32,789 nucleotides of DNA, taken from contig CAMPCR010000006.1 in the NCBI GenBank assembly GCA_946646575.1, positions 1 through 32,789 of the forward strand, read 5' to 3'. The notes under the pieces were generated by a model that was given only the letters and a program-made list of their open reading frames with translations, did not search any database and had not been told where the DNA came from. This stretch comes from UBA3222 sp002363035. Lineage in GTDB: Bacteria; Verrucomicrobiota; Verrucomicrobiia; Opitutales; UBA9783. Both the position numbers and the translations under genes were made by a program. This document shows positions 9,552-18,346 of this stretch, in pieces; positions within the stretch are counted from its first letter, which is position 1; each line of letters opens with the position of its first letter.

Positions 9552-10226
9552 CTAAAAACTTTCTCCGTTCGTATTAAATAAAAAATCAATAACCGACAAT
9601 CCGCCGATAAAATCACCATGTAGTTGCGGATAAGGTTGTATTTTAAAATCACTGTATACCAATCGAACACCGTTTTGAGTAAAATCCTCTTCTTTCTGAT
9701 ATTTTTTTGCACCGTTCCCTGAAATATAAATGTCACCACCTGATTTCTTTACGAGATCGATGATGCGAGCTTCTTTCTTTTGAGTACTGTTTAAATCCGA
9801 AGCAAACACTATTTGGCAATTGATGTTTAAGTTCTTTGCACAATATTTTATGAGTTCAACGTTTAACTCATACAAACGTTCGAAAGAAGTGTGCAAAATA
9901 CGTTCAATGTTATCAAAATGCAGTCGAAAATGAGGAGCTTTCGAATAACATACTTGCAGGGTTTTTAGAAATTTTTTGCAAAAAAAAGGATAATTTTCGG
10001 AAAACAAAACTTCGTTGATAAGGGCGTTTTGCGCGTGTTTTCTCTTTGGAAGCGAGATCTGAAGCTTTTTGCCATCCGTATTCTTGATGTTCATTTGTGT
10101 AAGATAAGAGCCACTGTTTGATACCAAAACATCATCCAGTATTACAAATATATCACATTGCTTCATTTTGTAAAAATATCCGAGCCACGGGAGAAAGTTC
10201 GGTTGATGGATGGCAATCTTTTTCAT
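9552..10226 (-). CDS. WbqC-like family protein
   Basis: The protein starts MKKIAIHQPNFLPWLGYFYK, the hallmark HQPNYLPWLGYF segment of the WbqC family, with ILDDVLVSNSGSYLTQMNIK after it. The family is found almost only in O-antigen and capsule loci; its biochemical role is not settled, though a link to sugar N-acyl or amino acid modification is often suggested. I chose ATG 10226, which overlaps the GNAT stop as ATGA. A start seven codons upstream is open but would overlap the GNAT gene more and lacks conserved residues. Length of 224 residues fits the family. Confidence 0.85.
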   Translation of the reverse strand: MKKIAIHQPNFLPWLGYFYKMKQCDIFVILDDVLVSNSGSYLTQMNIKNTDGKKLQISLPKRKHAQNALINEVLFSENYPFFCKKFLKTLQVCYSKAPHFRLHFDNIERILHTSFERLYELNVELIKYCAKNLNINCQIVFASDLNSTQKKEARIIDLVKKSGGDIYISGNGAKKYQKEEDFTQNGVRLVYSDFKIQPYPQLHGDFIGGLSVIDFLFNTNGESF

Positions 10227-10636
10227 AGCTTCAGTACTAAAGTCCAAAAAACAAGTCCTGATGCATAGCCTTGCATTGCATTATGAAGTTGAAATCCAAG
10301 TTTTTCATAGAAGTGTTTTGTCGCAATATAACTCGTTTTGATACTGATGAATTTTGCCTTATCTTGCCGCGCCACCGAAACATCGTGCCCAATTAAATTA
10401 GTGCCGATTCCTTTACGGCGCATTTCTTTTCGTACAAAAAGTTCAACTATGTGAAAGTTTCCCCACGAAAGACGTGCCTTTAAGCTTCCGATGTAATCCG
10501 GATTTTCGACCACAAAGGTATATTGCTTAATCGTATTCCGAGCGTGAAAAATTTCAATGTCCAACTTGGTAAATTCTTCTGCAATAAATTGCATTTGTTC
10601 TGCTGTTAACGGTTTTTGTTGAATATCAAATTCCAT
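10223..10636 (-). CDS. GNAT family N-acetyltransferase
   Basis: 137 residues, with the acetyl-CoA binding motif A as RKEMRRKGIGTNLI (R/Q-x-x-G-x-G/A) and a C-terminal YEKLGF element, both typical of GNAT enzymes. It follows the PIG-L deacetylase with no gap (stop at 10637-10639) and overlaps the WbqC gene by four bases, so the three are almost certainly translated together. In that setting a role in acylating an amino sugar freed by the deacetylase is reasonable, but the substrate is inferred only from context. Confidence 0.85.
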   Translation of the reverse strand: MEFDIQQKPLTAEQMQFIAEEFTKLDIEIFHARNTIKQYTFVVENPDYIGSLKARLSWGNFHIVELFVRKEMRRKGIGTNLIGHDVSVARQDKAKFISIKTSYIATKHFYEKLGFQLHNAMQGYASGLVFWTLVLKL

Positions 10637-11269
10637 TTAAAGTACTCCTCGAAAACGAATACATCGATACCCGACTGCAAACGGTTTCCCGATTTTAATA
10701 CCAGCGGTTATATACTGGGCTCTTACAAAATCTTCCTGCATGTAGCGCTTGTGTTTTTGCGTTTTAAAAAAGGCGCAAAATGCGACCAGCTTTTTTATTA
10801 TTGACTCGTCAAGTTCAAAAAAAACATTATTCTCTTCACAGAATGTGTTCCACGGATAAGACCAACCGAGAATGGTTGTGCTATTCTTGAAGCAACGTAA
10901 CATCTCGTTATGTACCACCTGATGATCCTGATGTATATCCGACGAACTGGGGCCTAAAACAATATCCGGGTTAAAATCCGTCCGAATTTTTATAAGTTCT
11001 TCCAGAATCTCCTGTCGATGTTCTGAAAAACGGCGTACGGGGAATTGAAATGTTTGGGTGCTTTCTAAAGGTATTCCGACGCTGTGTAAGGCTACTTGTT
11101 CTTCTTCGGCAATTACATCTTCTGCGTAATGCAACGATTGTGCCGTTTCTTTGCAAGGAGAGAAACTAAGTATTTTCAGTTCAACATCTCCTTTTCTTTG
11201 AAGAAAAAAGTAAAGCGGAAGTCCTGCCATTTCATCGTCGCAATGAGGCGCTAACAAGAGTAACTTCAT
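10637..11269 (-). CDS. PIG-L/LmbE family N-deacetylase
   Basis: 210 residues with the zinc-binding motif APHCDDE (residues 7-13; family consensus AHPDDE) and a later HQDHQ that supplies the third zinc ligand, both as in PIG-L and MshB. These enzymes remove N-acetyl groups from GlcNAc-containing glycans or lipids. It overlaps the upstream glycosyltransferase by four bases (ATGA). A cysteine replaces the usual proline in the first motif, which is a tolerated position. The likely substrate is an N-acetylated sugar of the locus. Confidence 0.9.
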   Translation of the reverse strand: MKLLLLAPHCDDEMAGLPLYFFLQRKGDVELKILSFSPCKETAQSLHYAEDVIAEEEQVALHSVGIPLESTQTFQFPVRRFSEHRQEILEELIKIRTDFNPDIVLGPSSSDIHQDHQVVHNEMLRCFKNSTTILGWSYPWNTFCEENNVFFELDESIIKKLVAFCAFFKTQKHKRYMQEDFVRAQYITAGIKIGKPFAVGYRCIRFRGVL

Positions 11270-12519
11270 CTACAAAATCCTTTCACAAATTGGGCATATT
11301 CGGTATAAACTTTCTCAGGGTTTGCATGTTTTTCAAAAAATAATCGAGATTGTTTCGCCATAGCACGACGCAAATTATCATCATTCCGTAGCAGCAAGAG
11401 CAATTTTTGTAATTGTTGTAAATCATTTCCGTGAAAATTGAGTCCGATACGGTACTGTCTGACGATAGTTGCTAATTTACCCGGTATCCCGTTGAGCAAC
11501 GGGAGGCCGCACATGAAATGGAAAAAAACTTTATTGGGAATCGTCGGGGTTACTCTGGTAAATTGAACCAGGCTTTCATTTGAACTGAATACAATACCGC
11601 AATGACAATGTTTTGCCAAAAAATAAGCTTCTTCATGCGACAGGTAACCAGGCAGAAAAACATTGGACAAAAACGCAGTTTCTTCTCGAATCTTGTCGCC
11701 ATAGTCGCCGTCACCGCAAAGAATAAAATCGACGGTTTCATTTTGCATTCGACGTGCAAGTTCTACTAAAAGCGATGGTTGGAAGTTAATGCCCCATTTG
11801 CTGATGTAGAAAACTCTGAATACTTTTCGTGCGAGCATAGGTGCATATTTTTTTGAAAAAACGTCTGTTTGATGCTTTGTCAAAAAAATATCTTTAGCCG
11901 TACATAGGTAAAATATTTTTGTCGATTTCCGTTGACGCCGTATTTTTTTTAATCCCCAATGCAACATATCTTGCGACATCGAAATGATTGCGGAAGAGCC
12001 TTTCAAAGTCCTTTTGAGTAAATATTGGTCTGGTTTTACAGCTAATTTTACCAGGCGCTGTAACCACTTGTTTTTAACAGCATAAGGAAATGCATCTGGC
12101 CATGGATCCCTTAAATCGAACAAAAAAGGAATACGTCTCTTTTTTGCAAATTGACAGGCGAAATACGAAGCAGCAATATTTTGGTTGGAACAAACGATCG
12201 TACCGATAGAATCGATACTTTTCAAAACGGACAACATTTGTTTGGCACAAACCCAGTCGTGTAGATAGCGTTTAACGGAAACATTATGCTTATAACCAAT
12301 GCCCGGGATATGAACGATTTTAAAATGCTTATTTAACCAATAGACGGATTTTCCATATAAATTTTGTTTTTTATCGTGCGAGAAACCACTTTTAATCCAT
12401 GTAATGTCGTAACTATCTTCAGAAAGCGCCTTTCCAAGAAAAGCCATACGCCTTGACACATTTTGTATCGACGAAGGCGTCTCTTCGTAGAATGCAACAA
12501 GGACAATCTTTTTACGCAT
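11266..12519 (-). CDS. Glycosyltransferase, GT4-like (GT-B fold)
   Basis: 417 residues. The N-terminal part has PFLFDLRDPWPDAFPY, an element common in WbuB/WcaI-type GT4 enzymes that bind near the membrane. The C-terminal part has FRVFYISKWGINFQPSLLVE, FILCGDGDYGDKI and a donor segment PTIPNKVFFHFMCGLPLL. It would transfer a sugar to a lipid-linked acceptor on the cytoplasmic side. It is separated by 58 bases from the aminotransferase gene upstream, the widest gap in the block, and overlaps the deacetylase downstream by four bases. Confidence 0.85.
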   Translation of the reverse strand: MRKKIVLVAFYEETPSSIQNVSRRMAFLGKALSEDSYDITWIKSGFSHDKKQNLYGKSVYWLNKHFKIVHIPGIGYKHNVSVKRYLHDWVCAKQMLSVLKSIDSIGTIVCSNQNIAASYFACQFAKKRRIPFLFDLRDPWPDAFPYAVKNKWLQRLVKLAVKPDQYLLKRTLKGSSAIISMSQDMLHWGLKKIRRQRKSTKIFYLCTAKDIFLTKHQTDVFSKKYAPMLARKVFRVFYISKWGINFQPSLLVELARRMQNETVDFILCGDGDYGDKIREETAFLSNVFLPGYLSHEEAYFLAKHCHCGIVFSSNESLVQFTRVTPTIPNKVFFHFMCGLPLLNGIPGKLATIVRQYRIGLNFHGNDLQQLQKLLLLLRNDDNLRRAMAKQSRLFFEKHANPEKVYTEYAQFVKGFCR

Positions 12520-12577
12520 TCTTAAACTAACAAGCTTCCCCGATTCTCGGCAATGGTGCAGACTTTCATTCGCAACT

Positions 12578-13705
12578 TTACATCAACAATTCCGACACCT
12601 CGCAAACTTCATCAACCTCTTCTTCCGTTAAATACGGCGATATGGGTAGACTGAAAACGGTTTGAGACACTTGCTCGCAAACAGACATATTGTTTGCATG
12701 CGGAAAGTGCTTGTATGCCGTTTGCAAATGAAGCGGTTTTGGATAGTAGATAACTGTCGGAATTCCGTTATTGTCGAACGCTTTCATTGCTTGCTCCCGA
12801 TCCGACGGATCGGTTGTCTTTAAGGTGTATTGTGCCCAAACGCACGTATCACTCGTCGGGCAAAGTGGCGTCTGGTAGTGCGATTGAAATGCCTGTGTGT
12901 AATGCTCGGCAATCTTGTTGCGAAGAACAATTTCTTCCGGAAAAAGTTTTAACTTTTCAATCAAAATGGCGGCTTGAATCGTATCCAGGCGACTGTTTTG
13001 TCCGATGCGGACATTGTCGTATTTCTCGGATCCTTTACCGTGTTCACGCAGACTCCGAATAAGCGCATCCGTTTCGTCATTGTTGGTGAAAACGGCTCCG
13101 CCGTCACCGTAGCAACCAAGCGGCTTCGCCGGGAAAAAGCTGGTAGTTGCAATCGTACAATCGCGGCAGGAGCAAACCATATGACCGTTATGGGTACAAC
13201 CGAAACCCTGCGCACAATCGGACATGACCCATAAGTTGTCCTCCTTTGCAATTTCGTTAATAGCGGTATAGTCGGCAGCCAACCCGAATAAATCGACTGC
13301 GATGATGCCGACCGCCTTTAAAGATTGTTTTTGCGCTTCAAAAACAGCTTCTTTCAGGCTTTTAATGCTCAAATTGTAGGTTTTGTCATCGATATCGACA
13401 AAAAACGGAATGCCGCCGCAGAGCGCAACTGCCTCAGCCGTTGCCGCAAAGGTCAGGCTCGGAACAAAAACAACATCACCTTTCTGCAGATGCATCGCCT
13501 GCAGAGCCAGTACCAGAGCATCGGTTCCGTTCCCGCATGTAACGGCGTGTCTGACGTTTGCAAAATGTTGTAGCTGATTTTCAAATTCGGTTACTTCCGA
13601 ACCGTGAATGTATTGACCGTGTTTCAAAACGGCATGAACGGCATTATCAAAAGCCTCTTTGTGCAGTTTATACTGGCGCTTCAGATCGATGAACGGCATT
13701 TTCAT
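12578..13705 (-). CDS. wbpE: DegT/DnrJ/EryC1 family aminotransferase, UDP-3-keto-GlcNAcA type (WbpE-like)
   Basis: PLP-dependent enzyme that adds the 3-amino group to UDP-3-keto-GlcNAcA from glutamate. Visible marks are MPFIDLKRQY at the N-terminus, TCGNGTDAL, the FVPSLTFAATAEA segment and the PLP-lysine motif TTSFFPAKPLGCYGDGGA, then GQNSRLDTIQAAIL. Length of 375 residues is usual. I use ATG 13705, which overlaps the wbpD stop as ATGA; a GTG two codons upstream is possible. The function is assigned from the company of wbpA, wbpB and wbpD in the same order as the reaction steps, with the last two swapped. Confidence 0.9.
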   Translation of the reverse strand: MKMPFIDLKRQYKLHKEAFDNAVHAVLKHGQYIHGSEVTEFENQLQHFANVRHAVTCGNGTDALVLALQAMHLQKGDVVFVPSLTFAATAEAVALCGGIPFFVDIDDKTYNLSIKSLKEAVFEAQKQSLKAVGIIAVDLFGLAADYTAINEIAKEDNLWVMSDCAQGFGCTHNGHMVCSCRDCTIATTSFFPAKPLGCYGDGGAVFTNNDETDALIRSLREHGKGSEKYDNVRIGQNSRLDTIQAAILIEKLKLFPEEIVLRNKIAEHYTQAFQSHYQTPLCPTSDTCVWAQYTLKTTDPSDREQAMKAFDNNGIPTVIYYPKPLHLQTAYKHFPHANNMSVCEQVSQTVFSLPISPYLTEEEVDEVCEVSELLM

Positions 13706-14265
13706 AGGCACTTTTCAAGTTGATGATTGCTCAATTGATACCGTAACCCGCAACGGGCGCATTGCAAGGTTTTAGGCAAATTTTCACCGCATGCGCAACG
13801 CCAACCGATTTGCCGCGTGGGGTTGCCGACAACGCAGGCGTAAGGTGGTACATTTTTTGTAACAACGGCTCCCGCTCCGATAAAACAATACTCACCCAGT
13901 GTTACACCGCAAACGATCGTGGCATTTGCGCCGATGGTTGCGCCTTGCTTAACCAAAGTTTTGAGAAATTCATTTTTTCGTTCGATTGCCGCTCGCGGAT
14001 TATAAACATTTGTAAAAACACAACTCGGACCGCAAAAAATATCATCTTCCAGTTGAACGCCGTTATAAACGGAGACGTTGTTTTGGATTTTACAGCGGTT
14101 GCCGATATGTACGTCTCGATCGATAAATACGTTTTGTCCGATGTTGCAGTTTTCTCCAATGACGGCACCCGGCATGATATGCGAAAAATGCCAAATTTTT
14201 GTACCTGCACCGATGGTACACCCCTCATCAACGCAGGAACTTTCGTGAACAAAGTAATCACTCAT
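13702..14265 (-). CDS. wbpD: UDP-3-amino-GlcNAcA N-acetyltransferase, left-handed beta-helix (WbpD-like)
   Basis: 187 residues made of hexapeptide repeats (IGAGTKIWHFSHIMPGAVIG, IGENCNIGQNVFID), the trimeric left-handed beta-helix fold, then VVGNPTRQIGWRCACG. The tail contains two CxC/CxxC pairs (CACG and CARCG) that look like a small zinc ribbon, as in several WbpD/WlbB proteins. It would use acetyl-CoA to acetylate the 3-amino group. It overlaps wbpB by eight bases and the aminotransferase by four. Confidence 0.92.
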   Translation of the reverse strand: MSDYFVHESSCVDEGCTIGAGTKIWHFSHIMPGAVIGENCNIGQNVFIDRDVHIGNRCKIQNNVSVYNGVQLEDDIFCGPSCVFTNVYNPRAAIERKNEFLKTLVKQGATIGANATIVCGVTLGEYCFIGAGAVVTKNVPPYACVVGNPTRQIGWRCACGENLPKTLQCARCGLRYQLSNHQLEKCL

Positions 14266-15217
14266 GATCCAAACTTTCCTGTGCCAGCTGCAACATATGA
14301 AGAACGGCCAGCCCTTCGTCGATGTTTGTTCGCGGTTGCTGACGCGATTGCATGCAATCGATGAAATGTTGACATTCGATTTTTAACGGTTCGCTCGAAG
14401 GCAAAGGAATGTCTTCGGGATCCGCTTTTTCGGTGATAACCGACTGCCTGTTTCGAGCATAGACATGACGATAGAGTTTCAATTTTTGCTCAGGCGGTAA
14501 CACGTCGTCGAATACCAGCATGCCTTCGGTACATCCGATAACCATCTTGTGTTCTTTAAAGGGATGAACCCAGGAGGTGCAAATCTCCGCACGAACACCC
14601 GAAGCATAAGCAATATGGATGTCTACACGATCGGCGATTTTATCTCCAAAACAATACTGCCCGTGTGCGGATATTGAGGCAATGCCGGATTGTGCGAGAC
14701 TATGAATGACGGAAAAATCATGCGGTGCAAAGCTCCACAGAACATTTTCATCAGCACGAATTTTTCCGAAATTAAACCGATGAGAGCGAACATATTCCAG
14801 ATTACCAATGGTGCCGTCTGCCAAAAGATTTTTGACGATTTCAACAGCGGGATGATATTGCAAAAGATGTCCCACAAGCAGTATCCGTGAAGTCTTTTGT
14901 AAAGTTTCTTTTACGCTCAGTCCTTCGTTTTCCGTTAATGCCAGTGGTTTTTCGACAAAAACATCCTTCCCGGCTTCCAATGCCTCGATGCATAATTTGG
15001 CATGCAACGGAACCGGAACGGCTAAAACAACTCCCTGTATGGAATCATCCTTTAAGATATTCTCCCAAGATCTCGCAGGCACATGGTATTTTTCCGAGAA
15101 AGTTTTTGCGACTGTCTCTACTGGATCCCAAATGGCTGCCAATGCTCCGAGTTCATGAAAATTACGAACGAGATTTTTCCCCCAATAGCCGCAACCGATA
15201 ACCGCAATGTTTTTCAT
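14258..15217 (-). CDS. wbpB: Gfo/Idh/MocA oxidoreductase, UDP-GlcNAcA 3-dehydrogenase (WbpB/WlbA-like)
   Basis: 319 residues. The Rossmann motif GCGYWGKNLVRNF at the start binds NAD. VFVEKPLA carries the family EKP motif, and the C-terminal substrate domain contains the SFAPHDFSVIHSLA helix with the likely catalytic His. WbpB-type enzymes oxidise C3 of UDP-GlcNAcA and recycle NAD with 2-oxoglutarate, coupled to the aminotransferase. The ATG overlaps the wbpA stop by one base (TGATG), and the downstream end overlaps wbpD. Confidence 0.9.
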   Translation of the reverse strand: MKNIAVIGCGYWGKNLVRNFHELGALAAIWDPVETVAKTFSEKYHVPARSWENILKDDSIQGVVLAVPVPLHAKLCIEALEAGKDVFVEKPLALTENEGLSVKETLQKTSRILLVGHLLQYHPAVEIVKNLLADGTIGNLEYVRSHRFNFGKIRADENVLWSFAPHDFSVIHSLAQSGIASISAHGQYCFGDKIADRVDIHIAYASGVRAEICTSWVHPFKEHKMVIGCTEGMLVFDDVLPPEQKLKLYRHVYARNRQSVITEKADPEDIPLPSSEPLKIECQHFIDCMQSRQQPRTNIDEGLAVLHMLQLAQESLDHE

Positions 15218-16497
15218 CAGGCTTTATACACCTTACATTTCGGATGATAATTCGACATGCAATTTCGTGTGTCTACGATACACTGTGCATGTTCAGCAAT
15301 CGTTTCATAGGGCAAATTTTTGTGTTTCGTTAAAATAACACAAGCATCGTACCCTGCGATGGTATCGGGAGACAATGGAACGCCCTTTTGGCCTTTTAAA
15401 AAAGGATAATCACGAAGAACGGGAATCTCGGGTATGTGAAGATCGCTGTAATCCACGCAAGCACCAAGCTTTTGCAATCGCTCCATAATCGGAAATGCGG
15501 GTGACTCCCGTAAGTCGCCAATATCGGCTTTATAGGTAATCCCGATAATAAGAATATTCGCCCTTTTTGTTGATTTACATTGTTCGTTCAGTGCCTGAAC
15601 GACCTTCCCAACCACATAGCCATGCATACGAAAATTGATTTCTCCTGCCAGCTCAATAAAGCGCGTATGAATTTCGTATTCTTTGGCTTTCCAGGTTAAA
15701 TAAAACGGATCCACCGGAATGCAATGCCCCCCCATCCCGGGACCCGGATAAAACGGAGTAAAGCCGTAGGGTTTGGTTTTGGCCGCTTCGATGACTTCCC
15801 AAACATCAATGCCCATGCGATCGCAAATAATTTTCATCTCGTTAACGGCAGAGATATTGACGGCGCGAAACGTGTTTTCCCAAATTTTAACCATTTCGGC
15901 CGTTGAACAGGATGAAACGGGTACTACTTTCTTAACGATTTGTGAATATAATTCGATCATCTTTCGGCGACAAGCCTCTGTTATGCCGCTGACAACCTTT
16001 GGGACATTGTCAAAATTCGACTGCGGATTCCCGGGATCTTCGCGTTCCGGTGAATATCCGAGATAAAAATCAACTCCCACCATCCCGAAAGTTTTTTCGA
16101 GAAGCGGTTGCAGTACTTCAACGGTCGTTCCCGGATAGGTCGTGGATTCCAACACTACCAGCACACCTTTGGAAGCGTGTTTCGTAATCGCTTTGACACC
16201 CGATAAAACAAATGACAGATCGGGCGTGTGTTGCTTGGTGAGCGGTGTCGGAAGGCAAAGCATAATCGCTTCCGCTTCTCTTAAAACAGACGGATCAGAT
16301 GAAAGCTTCAGCCGTCCCTTTTTGATGGAATGCGGAAAAAGAGAAGCATCGAACCCCGTTATCCTACTGATGCTCTTCGATAAATCGGCAATTAAATGCT
16401 CGTTGATATCAAACCCGATGCCTTCGAATCCCTTCTCGAGACAACGCTTCAACAAAGGTTGACCGACATAACCAAGCCCTAAAACTGCTACCTTCAT
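15217..16497 (-). CDS. wbpA: UDP-N-acetyl-glucosamine 6-dehydrogenase (WbpA-like)
   Basis: Oxidises C6 of UDP-GlcNAc twice with NAD to give UDP-GlcNAcA. It begins MKVAVLGLGYVGQPL (Rossmann GxGYVG), has LESTTYPGTT and carries the catalytic cysteine in GPGMGGHCIPVDPFYLTWKA; that PFYLTWKA ending is typical of the UDP-GlcNAc rather than the UDP-glucose branch. I chose ATG 16497 (426 residues), preceded at ten bases by GAGGAA. The frame is open ten codons further to a TTG at 16527, directly after the stop codon of leader ORF B. First gene of the block; its expression probably depends on the GA-tract leader. Confidence 0.9.
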   Translation of the reverse strand: MKVAVLGLGYVGQPLLKRCLEKGFEGIGFDINEHLIADLSKSISRITGFDASLFPHSIKKGRLKLSSDPSVLREAEAIMLCLPTPLTKQHTPDLSFVLSGVKAITKHASKGVLVVLESTTYPGTTVEVLQPLLEKTFGMVGVDFYLGYSPEREDPGNPQSNFDNVPKVVSGITEACRRKMIELYSQIVKKVVPVSSCSTAEMVKIWENTFRAVNISAVNEMKIICDRMGIDVWEVIEAAKTKPYGFTPFYPGPGMGGHCIPVDPFYLTWKAKEYEIHTRFIELAGEINFRMHGYVVGKVVQALNEQCKSTKRANILIIGITYKADIGDLRESPAFPIMERLQKLGACVDYSDLHIPEIPVLRDYPFLKGQKGVPLSPDTIAGYDACVILTKHKNLPYETIAEHAQCIVDTRNCMSNYHPKCKVYKA

Positions 16498-16527
16498 GCC
16501 TTTAAATTTCCTCGCGGTAGAATCCAA

Positions 16528-16612
<85 letters not shown>

Positions 16613-16614
<2 letters not shown>

Positions 16615-16703
16615 GGGAAATCCTTTACGATTCTCCTTTAAAAGCTACTTTGATGCTTTGAGTTTTCTTATCGGATGTAAAGTATTTTTTTGTGGAAAAT
16701 TTA
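16613..16703 (-). promoter_or_regulatory. Conserved leader/promoter block B upstream of the GA tract
   Basis: Homologous to 6329-6416. The shared AGCTACTTTGATGCTT lies at 16643-16658 and GGATGTAAAGT at 16673-16683. In the sense direction TTTACA (16681-16676), a 17-base spacer and AAGCAT (16658-16653) repeat the spacing of block A. The block falls between the lgt stop and the leader ATG. Confidence 0.5.
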
Positions 16704-16750
16704 AGGATTCCGGTATGTTAGTTAAAAGGGATGTTTTCCGTGAAATTACT

Positions 16751-17578
16751 TCATCCAAACACACAACCTTCCTGCGGATATTTTTTAACATAGAAACAAC
16801 ATACAATTCCAACAATAACCATAAAAATCGAATAAAATTGTCCGCGCGAAAAACAACCGATAAACTCCGCATCGGGTTCGCGAAAGAGCTCAAGAATGTA
16901 TCGGATCAAACCATAGTAGATAAGAAAATGACTTGCCAACAGTCCCGTGTGGGTTTTTAGATGTGCGTTTTTACGGAGAAAATGCATACTCCAGAGAAGT
17001 AACAGCAAGCCTTCACCGAGGGCTTCGTACAGTTGGGACGGATGGCGCGGGAGGGGATTGTTCGGAAAAATAACCGCCCACGGAACATTGGTGACGGTTC
17101 CGTAGAGTTCGCCGTTGATGAAATTTGCGCAACGACCGAGAAAAATGCCCAAGGTTCCGAGCGGAACGGTTAAATCCGCCAGCGAAAAAACGGAATAATG
17201 ATAACGGCGACCGAAAATCCACAAGGCAATAAGAATGCCAATCATTCCGCCATGACTTGCCATTCCGCCTTCCCAGACGGCGAAAATTTCAAGCGGTCGT
17301 TTCAGGTAATAATCGAATTTATAAAACAAAACATACCCCAGCCGACCGCCGAGCAACATTCCGCAAAAAACGGTGAAAAGGAAATTTTGTTGTTGCGTGT
17401 CGTTCAGTTTCAGCCTTCCGCGCGTGTGTTCATGTTTAAGGAACCAAGCGGCGAAGATAAAAGCCGACAAATAAGCGACACCGTACCAACGGATGCCCTG
17501 TATCGACCATGAAGGCGGGAATTTAACGAGGAACGGATCGAAGTTGTGAACATAGTATCTAAGAAACACGTTTGCCAA
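16751..17578 (-). CDS. lgt: Prolipoprotein diacylglyceryl transferase
   Basis: Inner-membrane enzyme that transfers diacylglycerol from phosphatidylglycerol to the lipobox Cys of prolipoproteins. It has seven-segment topology with GGRLGYVLFY, WEGGMASHGG (HGG motif), GRCANFINGELYG (the Lgt signature region) and RHPSQLYEA. Length of about 275 residues is normal. The start is uncertain: TTG at 17578 is the farthest and GTG at 17569 is possible; no ATG gives a complete N-terminus. It lies ten bases downstream of the methyltransferase gene, so probably in the same transcript. Confidence 0.95.
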   Translation of the reverse strand: MANVFLRYYVHNFDPFLVKFPPSWSIQGIRWYGVAYLSAFIFAAWFLKHEHTRGRLKLNDTQQQNFLFTVFCGMLLGGRLGYVLFYKFDYYLKRPLEIFAVWEGGMASHGGMIGILIALWIFGRRYHYSVFSLADLTVPLGTLGIFLGRCANFINGELYGTVTNVPWAVIFPNNPLPRHPSQLYEALGEGLLLLLWSMHFLRKNAHLKTHTGLLASHFLIYYGLIRYILELFREPDAEFIGCFSRGQFYSIFMVIVGIVCCFYVKKYPQEGCVFG

Positions 17579-17588
17579 AAAAGATTTC

Positions 17589-18332
17589 TTATATCTTCCG
17601 GATAAGGATATCCTCCCTTTCCCACCACATTGCCAAACCTTCGGGTTGTGGGACTAAATAAGCTTCGAATCCAAAAGACCGGCATCTTTTCACAATGCTT
17701 TCGAGAACAGCATCATCAAGTTCGCCGTATTCGGGGACATTAAAAACAGGATCCGGGATAGCACGAGATCTCTTTCTAAGATTCTCGAGTAACGACTTCC
17801 CGGTTTGAGAAGCATAGAAACGCTTCTTTTTAGAAATATTGGTACAATCGCCAATAATTGCATTGCCGCCGGTATTCAGTAGTTGCATAACGCAATCGGT
17901 AAACCGACAGATATCATAAGCAGCAGAATCGTACACAAATACAGAGTTGCAGATGACAATATCAATACCACCGCTGTCTTTTTTGATTGCTTCGAAAGTA
18001 GCGTCAGGGAAAAAACCCGGGTACTTCTTGATATGCGACTCATCGCTGATATGAGACAGCATCTCCGGGCAATCTGCCAAATATAGCGTATGATCCTGCT
18101 CTTTGCATAATGACGAAATCAGTCGTTGCAGACTTGTGCATCCGGGACCGACATCTAAAACGTTCAATCCTTTTCTCTTTTTCAAATTAGGGCACTTATA
18201 GCATATATCTTCAAAGGCAAGTTGGTCATTCTGCGGATTCCGCTTATGAAAGTGTATCTTATCATATTCTGATGTGCCTAACGCACGTGCAGATTCTGAA
18301 AATGACGAATAATATGTATATTTATCCTCCAT
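17589..18332 (-). CDS. Class I SAM-dependent methyltransferase
   Basis: 247 residues. The SAM-binding motif I is LNVLDVGPGCTSLQRL (about 56-71), motif II is the acidic LYLADCPEML and a post-motif IDIVICNSVF follows. The N-terminal 50 residues (YSSFSESARALGTSEYDK) resemble small-molecule methyltransferases near O-antigen and nucleotide-sugar loci, but I cannot name the substrate. It sits between the NTP pyrophosphatase gene (14-base gap) and lgt (10-base gap). Confidence 0.75.
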   Translation of the reverse strand: MEDKYTYYSSFSESARALGTSEYDKIHFHKRNPQNDQLAFEDICYKCPNLKKRKGLNVLDVGPGCTSLQRLISSLCKEQDHTLYLADCPEMLSHISDESHIKKYPGFFPDATFEAIKKDSGGIDIVICNSVFVYDSAAYDICRFTDCVMQLLNTGGNAIIGDCTNISKKKRFYASQTGKSLLENLRKRSRAIPDPVFNVPEYGELDDAVLESIVKRCRSFGFEAYLVPQPEGLAMWWEREDILIRKI

Positions 18333-18346
18333 AAAATATTTAGCCT

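Noticed and set aside
12520..12577. Short 14-codon ORF between the aminotransferase and glycosyltransferase genes
   Set aside because: Too short and without support; it only fills the widest gap in the block.
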